Source of the DNA: Sanderia malayensis
Taxonomy: Eukaryota; Cnidaria; Scyphozoa; Semaeostomeae; Pelagiidae
Direction: 5' to 3'
Assembly: GCA_013076295.1 (NCBI GenBank)
Contig: RQOL01000616.1
Coordinates: 4,616,392-4,680,391 of the forward strand
Length of the DNA stretch: 64,000 bases
Position numbers and translations under genes: made by a program. The stretch's first letter is position 1; the number at the start of each line of letters is the position of its first letter. The notes below the pieces were generated by a model, which did not search any database, was not told where the DNA came from, and worked only from the letters and a program-made list of their open reading frames with translations. Positions 24,202 to 34,316 of this stretch are shown here, in pieces.

Positions 24202-24675
24202 TCAGTCAGATGTGGCTGGTGGGGTGACAACAACTGGGGCATGAGCATGGTTGACAACATAAGAGCTGACGCTTCCCAGAAACGTTTTACGCAGAATATT
24301 AAGGCCTCTTGATCCCATTACGATTCCGCTTGCTTTCTGCTCTTTTGCAATTTCACAAATTTTCTCTCCAGGTCCAAAGTCAGATGTTTCTGTAAATAAT
24401 TTACACGGGATGCCTGCGGCTTTAGCTTTAGCTTCAAACTTTTCTGTTGTCTCCTTAGCTTTCTTGACTGTTTCTTCCAAGTCGTTCATGTACTCATCTG
24501 AAACATTGACCGGGCTAAAGAACGATGGTGGGATTTTCGGTGGTTCAACTACGTTGACAATGCTCAGCTTGTCGCCATCTTGTCTGAGGTTCTCAAGATA
24601 CCATTGGAAAGCACGCTCGCTGTGTTCTGAAGCATCTACTGGAACAACAATTGTTCTTTCGCTCTTTCCAGCCAT
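24202..24675 (-). CDS. Universal stress protein, copy 4
   Basis: A single-exon gene of 157 residues starting MAGKSERTIVVPVDAS. It lacks the MMGPVV segment of copies 2 and 3 and has PPSFFSPVNVSDEY there, so the four genes have diverged most in the loop after the second strand. The ATP loop is GSRGLNILRKTFLGS. The gene lies head to head with the Ser/Arg-rich gene, 183 bp apart, so the two may share a promoter. Confidence 0.94.
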   Translation of the reverse strand: MAGKSERTIVVPVDASEHSERAFQWYLENLRQDGDKLSIVNVVEPPKIPPSFFSPVNVSDEYMNDLEETVKKAKETTEKFEAKAKAAGIPCKLFTETSDFGPGEKICEIAKEQKASGIVMGSRGLNILRKTFLGSVSSYVVNHAHAPVVVTPPATSD

Positions 24676-24803
24676 GGTCTCAGTTAAATTAAGAATTTAG
24701 GTAACGTTGATGAAGCGAACGAGGAGCAAAAAAGCTTCGACCTTTCGATGTGGAAAACGTTTGAAAGCAAAGAACGTGTTGTCCTTTAACCCCAGATTTC
24801 TCT

Positions 24804-24824
24804 AGAAGTTTCGACGCATGCGCA
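24804..24824. promoter_or_regulatory. HSE-like and NRF1-like sites between USP copy 4 and the Ser/Arg-rich gene
   Basis: AGAAGTTTCG fits nGAAnnTTCn, and the unit before it (CTC) is one mismatch from a third HSE unit. Directly adjacent is GACGCATGCGCA, which matches the NRF1 palindrome YGCGCAYGCGCR at 10 of 12 positions. The pair lies in the short divergent promoter between two start codons. Confidence 0.35.
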
Positions 24825-24858
24825 TTTTCTTTATTAGAATCGCCACCTGAATTTCAAA

Positions 24859-27800
24859 ATGGAGGACAAGGTAAAGAAATTTAGGCCACTTTTACTTTTT
24901 ATAATAAATCCCAGTTTAGATAACTCTACTCTTTACACTGCTATCTAAAATTCATCTTATAAGATCGCATTATGTGCTAGGATATTCTTAAAATTAAATT
25001 ATAAATTTGAAAGGTTTATATAGGGTATATTTCATGATGAGCATAAGTTTTTTTGTCATTATTCTTAATTTTTGGGCAAAATATCTGCTTGTCTATCTGC
25101 TTTGGGTGATACCTTTGTGAAGTTTCAATGGTGATTATTAATTTCAAGGACATCAGAGTTGTAAAGTCTCATGAACATCAGAGTCGCATGTCAAGAAAAT
25201 CTGAAAAGTTTCCAAATGTTAATCAAAAGTCAAAAAGAAGCAAACCAGAAGAGAGGCATGAGAAAGTTCCATTTCATAGAGGTCGAAATGAAAAAATCGA
25301 AGACCAAAGAACATCTCGGATTGTTGTCTCAAAGAAGTACTACACAAATGATTTGCAATCTGATCGATCTAAGGAGGTGGGTGAAGAGAATTTAAATGTT
25401 AATGCAACCCATCGTCATGCAAAAGACTCTGGCAAAGGATATCGTAAAGTTGTTTCATCAGAACGGCAGAGTAGCGATGAGCAAGAATCAGATTCTGATG
25501 TTGATAGTGACTATACAATAGAAGAAGTAAATAGTAAACACGAAAGTGATAGCGATTCAGTTTATTCCGTTGAATTCAAGAATATTGGTGGAACTGACGA
25601 TGAAATGAGTAACTCTGGAGAAGAGGAAGTTGCTGAAAGAAAGGATGCCACTTATAATGACACCAGACAGATTCGAATAGATGCTAAAATTGATTTGAAA
25701 AAGAGTAATGAAGAAGATAGGATTGTAAAATCTGATGTTTTGTATAATGAGGTGAACAAGAGGAGTGTTTCATTAAAAAAACATGACAACGATAAGTCAA
25801 AGGATGCTAAGATCATTGATGTTGAAGTGAAAGAGATCCAAGTAAAAGAAACAACTGCAAAGTGTACTGGCGATGGAGTTGTTGTAAAGATGAAAGAGAC
25901 TGATACCACAAAGTGTGCTTCTAGCGTGAAGAACATTCCCAATGACAAAATCCAAGAAGCAAGTATTAGTGGAACTAAAGCAATTGTAAAGACTGTAAGT
26001 GATGGTACTGCAGAAAAGAAAACTGCTGCTAGGATTGATAAATCGAGTAAGGAAATATTAAGAAACTCAAAGAGCCAATTACTCAAGAGCAATGTTTCAT
26101 CTGAGTCAAATCAAGCTAAACAAGAGTCAAAAACTTACATTTCTGGCGATCAAAGTAGAGAGATTTCTAATAATATCAGAGAGCCTGAAATGAAGAAAAC
26201 CGATCAGAGAAAACAAAGTGCTGTTTTAAACACTTCCAAAGAATCCAATGAAGCAAAAGTGATAAAGAATAAAGAAAATGAAGCAAAAACAGTTGATTCA
26301 AAGAAGGATGATGCTAAAGTCAGAAGCACTGATAAAATAGAAAAGAATGCCATTAAGACTGTTTCAAAATCAGCAAATAAATTAGATACTAGACATCAAG
26401 ATAGGTTGAGTCATAAAGAAAAGAAGGAGTCAACTACTCGTAAAAATGAATCCAAACATTTCTCAAAATCAAGAAGTGTGTCATCAGACAGTTCATGTAG
26501 CACATGCAGTAGTAGCAGTAATAGTGACTCTGGAAGTCAATATAGTGATTCTGATTCTGAATCAAATAAATCATCTGATTCTGGTTCAGAGTCAGACTCA
26601 GAATCAAGCTCAGATGTGTCTTCATCCAGTTCTTCTGAATCTGAATCAGAAAGCGAGAATAGCAGCAGTAGTAGTGAAGATAATTTCAAGAGAAAGAAAA
26701 GGATGTCAGATTCAAGAAGCAGAAGATCTCCTCCTGTAAGAAGGGGAAGATCGAGAAGTCCATATGAAGACAAGTATTCTAGGTATCGAGCTCCTTTGAG
26801 AGCTGAAAGAAGAGACGTGGGAAGATTTAGAGACGAAAGGAGTCGAAGAGGTGACGGAGGAAGAATCGGATCGAGAGAACGATCAAGAGAAAGATACAGG
26901 AGGGAACGACGCATGGAGCCACGGAGAAAATCGCGTAGTCGTTCTTATGAAAGATCAAGAAGAAGATCAAGATCGAAGGAAAATCTCAGAAAAGATTATT
27001 CAGCATCTAGACAGAGATTTAGAAGTCCAGAAAGACAGAGATCTGATCACAAGGAGAGTTACAGGTCAACAAAAGATGATAATAGAAGAAATGAACGGAA
27101 TATTGAAAGACCAAGACGAGATTCAGAGCAGAGACCGAAAGAGAGAGCAGGTGAAGTACATCGTAGAAGATCTGCTAGGGACTCGATTGAAAGAAAGGAT
27201 GAAAGAGATGCAAGGAGAAAGTCGAGTCCTGTAAAAAAGGATGCTTCAACTTCAAGAAAGAGATCGAATTCAGGGTCGCGCTCTGGGAAGAGAAATGAAG
27301 TAAAAGCAACTCAAGATGAACAAGGATCAAAGGAGATTGCTGAGAAGCATGCATCAAAAAATGCATCAAAGTCACCAGCTGTAGCAACTAAAGAGCAAGA
27401 TAAGCGAAGTGACAAACCTATGGTGACTGAGGAACACGAGAAAACATTACAGAATGAAGTAAGCAAAGAGAACAAGGTGAAGAGGATTACAAGCCAAGTT
27501 GTTAAGCCAAATTCTGACGAAAATGATGCAAATAGAAGAGATGATGAGCAATTGAAAGATATGGAAGAGAAGAAAAATGAAAAAGAGTCGAAAAAGGAAA
27601 AAAACAAACCAAAACCATTAATGGAAATAACACTGACTGGATTAAAAAGGCCAATAAAGGGATACGACAGGCACTCACGTAAAGTTAATGTTACTAAAAA
27701 GGACCCATCGTCTTCTACAGTGAATCAGGATTCAAGGCCAAATGGAGATGACGAAAAAGGTGCTAAAAGAATTCGTAGAAATGTTGAGCAGACAGTGACT

Positions 27801-28466
27801 CAAAGTTCAAATGAAAATAAAACACACATAAGAAGATTATCAAGTGGAAAGACATTGCTGCTAGAGAGGAATCAGCTGCCACCATTGATGAAGCAGGATG
27901 ATTTGGACTTTATTACTTCTAATGACAGAGCAAGAAGAGTTGTTGAAGTGAAAAATGACGAAACGCAAGGCCATGTTATCACAAGAAGAGTTGTCACTGA
28001 ATCGAAACCGAAAGAAATTCGTAGATCAATTGTTACTACAGATGATGGCATTGGTAAGAAGGGTATTTTTATTAATACTATTTTACTCTTTCTATCCGAA
28101 ATGCCAACAATTCGTACATACAACTCTTTTATACTCTTTTATTGACGAGTTATATGAACGGAGATAAGCTTAATTTATATACATCTTTACACACTCATAT
28201 TTGAGAGCAATTTTTTTCTAGATTCCAATTCACAACCAAAAAGAAAAATCTTTTCAAGACTTGGAAGGCACGTGGTTGGCAAATCGAAAAATATTGCTAT
28301 AAATTTGAAAGCTCCACCGAGTAAGGAGTTGGAGAGAAGTGAAGTTAGGGTAGAAAAGAAAGGAGAAGAAGATCTGGATTCAAGAATTCAACAAATTAGA
28401 GAGAAGAACGAAGCGATATTACGAAGACAAAAGGAGATCGAAGAAGATATCAAATTTCATGCATGA
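24859..28466 (+). CDS. Large Ser/Arg/Lys-rich (RS-domain-like) nuclear protein
   Basis: Three exons are proposed: 24859-24870 (MEDK only), 25149-28053 and 28222-28466, 1053 residues in all. If the tiny first exon is wrong, translation could begin at 25128. The sequence is almost wholly charged and disordered. A Lys/Asp/Glu/Ser-rich first half is followed by a Ser/Asp/Glu run (near 26480-26690), then an RS region with many RSR, RERS and RRSR units (about 26700-27290), then Lys/Glu-rich sequence. Two short blocks look ordered: MEITLTGLKRPIKGYDRHSR, and a C-terminal helix SRIQQIREKNEAILRRQKEI that resembles the N-terminal helix of CCDC9. RS domains usually mark splicing or mRNA-processing factors, and I infer that role here. 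There is no RRM or zinc finger. Confidence 0.8.
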
Positions 28467-29369
28467 TTATGATTGATTATTATGAGTATTGTTATTTTAG
28501 CAGCTGTAAGAAGAAGAAATATCTTTTTTTATTATATTGTATGTACCAATTGTTGGCATTTCGGATAGAAATCTTTACATGTAGTGACGATGAAGGAATT
28601 GTCTTCTTGGCTCTACGAACGTTTCTTCAGTTCAGAAATTCTAGTGAATCTAATTCATTTCATCATGGAAATTCCTCGAAACTTCTATAGAAAGAAGTAT
28701 TCATAAAGTAGAAAGAAACTTACGTATTCTTATGATTTTAATTATCTTATTCATTTGTAAAACTTGGATTTTGTGACCTATTTAAAGAATTGAGCTGAAA
28801 TTGTGTTATTTCTCACCCTTTTCTTTCTTCTGTTTATTTTTTAATTTATGTTTCTTCTATAATTTATTTGTTTGCTCGAAACTTAATTTGAGACCGTGAG
28901 AAGCTTTGAGAAATGATTTGGTTTACCAATATAATCAATTTACCAAAACAATTAAGTATTTAAAGACAGCAGACAGAAACATATGGTACAACATATTGTC
29001 GACTTTAACAAGCAATCTTATTTTTCAGGATGACAAAGGCAACTTGGCTCATGCTAATGATGCATCGGGAAGAAATTCGACATATTTAAGATAAATTATA
29101 TTTGAATGAGGGGGCGATGATGACTAAAAAATATACCCCGCCCCTTCCTTTCAGTCCTCAAATGGTTTCTGAAATGAGAAACCAGACCAATGTGCATTAC
29201 TAACCAATCACAATCGAGTATGCCGAACAACAACGACGAGGAATGAAGCCAAAGTAATGTCGATTGAGAAAATGGCCGCTGCCTGAGAAATTCAGCCGAA
29301 CGATCTTATTAGAGACGATTAATTTACAATGGATTATGAGTTTATGTTAGGCAAAATTCAACAATATTA
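28467..29369. other. Intergenic DNA between the Ser/Arg-rich gene and the docking adaptor
   Basis: 900 bp that must hold the 3' UTR of the first gene and the promoter of the second. Open frames here are short and unlike protein. No other gene is seen. Confidence 0.5.
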
Positions 29370-32300
29370 ATGGATATTCTTCAAAGTACAGTTCTTCATC
29401 GCAAAGGCAAAAAAGTAGGTCAATTTCAGGCTTTGTTAAAAGGAAATAGGTTCTCTATCCACTGCTGTGAAGTTACTGTTGTAACTATATCTGGTTGTCG
29501 TTTGCGGTATTGAAAATTAGTTGATTGGAAAAATGCATGTATTTCTCTTGTAGTGGAAATCTAGATGGGCAGTTTTAAAGTCTTCGCCTGTCTCAGGTAT
29601 CAATGCGTATCTTTAACTTTTACAATATGATGAATAATTCATTAAATCTATAGTATCCGTCCTGTTATAATGTCGGACATGACAAAGTGATAGTTTTCAA
29701 ATTTCGAAACTTCTTCGGTTGAATGCATTAAAATTCCACAACTGAGCTATCAATTAGGATTGCGATATTTAATCGCATCCTATTACTAACTCTTTTCAGT
29801 ACAGGAAGCTTCATCTTGAACCTTTTAATTTGCAACAATCTTAAATCTTCCGTTTTGTAAAATTTATCCCTCCCTCCCATTGCGATTTATTCAAAACATC
29901 AAAATAGGCCATGATCTGTTGAATGATTTCGTGTTCAGCTGCTCGAACAGCTTTTTTTATCGCAGTGCATAACTTGTACATGTATTTTTAGGCTCTTCGC
30001 TGTGCAAATAAATTTTTAACTATAATTTCCTATAAATATCCACGCAAATGATATTTCTTGCAATTCTGTCAAGTTCTTGAGTGTCCATTATTTATGCGGT
30101 CAAAATAAATTCATGACGCAGTGTGATTGATTGTAAATTATTTGAATAATGTCACACCACTTAATCAAACTTGTTAGGTTTTTAAAATGTTTAAAGAAAC
30201 CTCGAATTGCTCTTTACTTGAGCAAAAACCTCAAAATCTCATAATTGACTTTTTGAATTAAAATTCCATTGCTGCATGACTATCTATTTATTTCAGAGCT
30301 CATTATTATTTGATGATTAACTTGATACCGTTTTTAATGATTTTCAGATTCTGCTGGGCCAACGTTGGTACTTTATAAGGATGCCAACCACGTGCAAACA
30401 AAACAGCACAAGCATATTTGGCCACTATGGAGATATGCAGGCTCTCATGTTTTTGGTAAAGTCGAGAAAGCTGAAAATGTGTTAATGATTTTCACAGAAA
30501 CAAATACAATCGTATTTGCATTTGAAAATCAAGTACTTCTTAATGAGTGGCAATGTTCATTACAGAATGAATTTGGTGCTGGTAAGCTATTTTTAAATGA
30601 TTCTTTGTCATCAAGGAAGAACTTCCTTTTGCAAATTATCCTGGTATTTCACATTGTCCACAAATGGTTGTCTGATTCTTGATAGCTTATCTCAGGAGAT
30701 TTTGAAATTTGCTAAAGTTTTGGCATTCATAAAAATCTTTAAATGGTTGTGCATCAAACAGTGAACATTATCTTTACTAAATTCATCAAATTAAATTGGT
30801 TTCAGTTAAGCACTGAGGGTTATAAATGGATATTGTTTAAATTGTCTTCCGTACTATTGATTGCCAGATGTACTCTATATATTCTAATAGCTGTTTATCT
30901 AATAGATTAACTGTTTTTCATACATTCCGGTTTAATGTATAAAATTATGCACATTATACCCTTGAGCTCTGAGCTATGAATATTGCTTTAATGTTTTCAA
31001 TCATCAACCAATATGTAAATTTGTTTATGATAAACAAAGCATTAAACTAGTTATTTTATTATTGTCCACTGGTTTGTTTTCAGTTTCAATTTTGCAAAGA
31101 CAATGTTTTGTTGATAACTTAAGATAATTTCATTGGAATTGATTTTATTGATTGATTTTATTCTAATTCATTTTTAGAAACAACATTTCATGTTACAGTT
31201 CCTGCAAAGCAGAAATTAAAAGCTGGAGAAGCAACTTTGTATATCTGCAAAAGTTACTTTTCCATTATCAATGACAAATCATTCAGATGCATTGGTCGAT
31301 GGTCGTGTTCTTCATTGTACAGATACGCATCTATCGAAGGTGACTTTGTCTTAGAGACAAGTTCTTCTGGACACACAAAGGGTCATATATTTCGATTTCA
31401 AACAAAGCAAAGTGATGATATTGTCCAAACATTTGACAACATCAAAGAAACAGATGATTCAGGTATGATCAATTTAAAAGCAATTTATTACATTTATGGC
31501 ATATTGAATCGTGAATGACCCTTTCATGATAATGTGATCATGGGAAATACTTTTAATTTTCTGGTAAAATATCATTTTAATGAACAGCATATTCAGTTTA
31601 TTGTTTAATGAGTTTTTGTTTTCTATGCAGAAATGAAAGAGCAATTAAAGAACCAATTAAATCCTGGGTCTGGTCTTTTATTGGATTTAGAACAGAGTAG
31701 AAGATACACTGCTTCGGCTGTTGATCAAAACGTTTTTCAGCGTGCGTTTCTCAGAGTTAGCAATCGCTTCCGTAGAACAAAGCGTGGGCAGCGTGAACGT
31801 GCAGCCACGTCTGACACGCACGTAAATGAGCGTAGAGAGCGCTTGAAGCAACTCAACCAATCTTCAAGTTCAACTGAAAATCGCCCATTTGTGCAGGATA
31901 GCATTGACGGTAGTGACGTTGTCGCAGATGATAAAGTGAAGCAAAACATTACTCAACTGCCCAGTGAAATGGAAAGTCAACAGAACACAATGGCTTACAA
32001 GAACCGCAGCAACTCTCATGGTGAGTTTAAGTCTCAAACTCGAGTGAAGAGGAAGCCAGAGCCAATTAATACAAAGATACCTGCAGCAGAAAGTCTGGCG
32101 AGTTCTGCATCAAATTCTCCAGTTAAAAAGATCGGTTCGTCCATGATACCAGTCAACCGGGCGGCAAAATCCAGCGTTGGCTCCGTGTCAGGTATTTCAA
32201 ACAACAGCCGAGCTGTGAGTACATCTTCTGAAGTATTTGATGAAGATGTTAATGACAATAAAAATAGCAGACAACACAAATCATCTCTACCACCGATTGC

Positions 32301-33690
32301 ACCACCACGCTCCCCGATTAGTCTTGGAATTTTCGAATTTCCATCGAAGTCGAACCAAGATCAAAGAGAAGCAGCTAAGGATGAGCGAGAGTATCTGAAC
32401 AAAGATGACATCAATGAGATGGCTATGCGTCGTGGAACCGAAGCCGAAAGCTCAGCTGTTTCATTAAGAAGGAAAGCAAGCGAAGGCACGAGTCTTCTCG
32501 AAGAGATAGACAAAGAAATCAAGCGAAGAACAAGAGATGGTGAATCACATGATGAAGACGAGGTTAATGGTGATGGTGTAAGTAGTGTGGCAGTGATATC
32601 ACCTAAAGTTCCTTATCAATCAAGTGTTGATCATTCTGATGATAATGAAGATAGCGGAGAAGCCTATGTGTTTCTGAGAACAACGAATCTTGGACCACAG
32701 TATTCTGTTGTTCAGATAGACACGGAAAGCAAGCCAAAGGCTGATGATAGCTCTACTTCTATCACTACTGCTGCTACCACGACTACTACTACCACTGCTG
32801 TTGCTCGTGTTACTTCTGCCGCTTCCATTGCAACAGCTACGACCATAAAAGCAAGCAATGATGTGAATAAGAAACTCAGCACGTCAAGTAATGCAGATCC
32901 AGGTGTACACTCGCCGAGTTTTGAAGACAAACATGAAACCCATTCTGAATATGAGAATCTTTCAACGTTACAAAGTAACGATGCATTAAAAAGTCGTCGA
33001 AATTCAAGGAGATCATCATCAAAACATTTATCAGATCCAATTATCATCGAACGATTTGTTAATGCGCAAGACCAGCAACAATTACAAGATAACATCGTAA
33101 CTGGATCGTTACGTGAACTTGTTCATGAAACTAATTACGTGAACGTGCAGGGAAAAGATGATGACACGTCAGCTCAATATGTAAACATGGCTGCCGGAGG
33201 CCCAGCGGAGCGAAAATTGCGCAAAGGTAAGAAGCCAAAACCATTGAACCTAAACCGGTCCCCAATTCATTGGGATAAATATGATGATGATGATAGCATA
33301 TACCACGATGTTGGTCCTTTGATTTCTAATGGTAAAAGTGGAAGTGTCGAAGCCCTTAAGAGTACGAGCGATGGGTCGTACGAAAATATCTCCGCAAGGC
33401 CTAGTGCAAGAGATCGTGCGTATGTTAATATGCCGTCACCATCTCACAAGAAGCCGGCGACGATACTGAACTATGTTCTAGTGAACGGCAGAACAGGCCC
33501 GAAAGCTGCTTCGAATAGCAAAGTGAACAAAATGGGTTCTTCGAATTCGGTGAATTCGTCTAAAGGTGAGTACAGTATGATTGACGAAAAAGCAACATCG
33601 TTACTTCAGAAAACAAGAGAACAACACTGGCAAAGGAGAGAAGAAGATGCCCAAGCTCAGTTAAATACACCAACAAGGAAAATGAAGTGA
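29370..33690 (+). CDS. PH-PTB docking adaptor of the DOK/IRS family
   Basis: Five exons, 29370-29414, 29554-29596, 30348-30581, 31178-31462 and 31631-33690, give 888 residues. Proteins of this type bind activated receptor tyrosine kinases at the membrane and recruit SH2 proteins once phosphorylated. The N-terminal PH domain (about 1-105) has the typical WKSRWAVLK strand and ends in a helix with NEWQ. An IRS-type PTB domain follows (about 110-200), with RCIGRWSCSSLYRY and IFRFQTKQSDDIVQTF, closest to DOK proteins. The long disordered tail has potential SH2 sites: YENL, YVNV, two YVNM (33178-33189 and 33421-33432), YENI and YVLV. YxN fits GRB2 and YxxM fits PI3-kinase p85, as in IRS proteins. 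A Thr/Ala-rich stretch lies near 32755-32850. A large 3' exon holds the whole tail. Confidence 0.88.
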
Positions 33691-34316
33691 TTTCAAGGCG
33701 ATTAAAATCGTTTGATCACTTTGATGTATTGATTTATAAACACTTGGAAACATGAAGTGATTATTTTTAGTTCCTTTGTTTCGCATGTTTGTGTCTATGA
33801 ATACCAATACATACAGGAACTAAATGCCAGTTAAAGGATAAAATTATTTTGCACTTACATAGATCGAGTTTTTATTCGAATATTAACTCTGTTTTGCTTT
33901 TGAAATATTAAGGTTTTATGTATGATTTGCTTATTTGTAATTTTCTATCTTAAAATGTATGTAGTAGAAATCACATAGATCAAATATATTTTCTGTATGT
34001 TTTTTAGAGTATAATTTTCTTAACATTTTTTTCAAGTAATGATATGGTATGCATCAGAAATATTTTCTTCTGCTAATTGCGATTAAACAATTGACTAATG
34101 TGTTATCACTTTGCTGAACGCCCTGAACGTTTGCCTTTAGCATTGCTTAGATGATATGACGTAATGTTCCTCATGCAAGAGAGAATTGGACCAGAAAGAG
34201 GCTGTGATCGAGCTGAAGTTGCTTGGCAACAAATATTAGTAATGGCGATACGAAGCAAGGTTTGAAAAGTTAAACTGTACTGTAAATAATTCAAAATAAA
34301 TATAATTCGTTGCAAA
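33691..34316. other. 3' flank of the docking adaptor and IQUB promoter
   Basis: Must include the adaptor's 3' UTR and, near the right end, the IQUB promoter, which has an X-box (listed separately) and a CRE-like TGACGTAA near 34157. The minus-strand frame 34106-34315 overlaps the promoter and was not accepted as a gene. Confidence 0.5.
34218..34230. promoter_or_regulatory. RFX X-box upstream of IQUB
   Basis: GTTGCTTGGCAAC consists of the RFX half-sites GTTGCT and GGCAAC with a 1-bp spacer and is palindromic apart from its centre. It lies 86 bp before the IQUB start codon. X-boxes at this distance are the hallmark of RFX control of ciliary genes in animals, and IQUB is an axonemal protein. 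Confidence 0.65.

Noticed and set aside
25652..26092. 146-codon hydrophobic minus-strand frame
   Set aside because: Antisense of Lys/Asp/Glu-rich coding sequence, which always reads as hydrophobic. The plus-strand frame is continuous over 2.9 kb.
26537..26914. 125-codon minus-strand frame rich in Leu and Ser
   Set aside because: Antisense shadow of the RS and Ser/Asp-rich codons of the plus-strand gene.
34106..34315. 69-codon minus-strand frame ending KGKRSGRSAK
   Set aside because: It overlaps the IQUB promoter and X-box, has no recognisable pattern, and is explained by chance.
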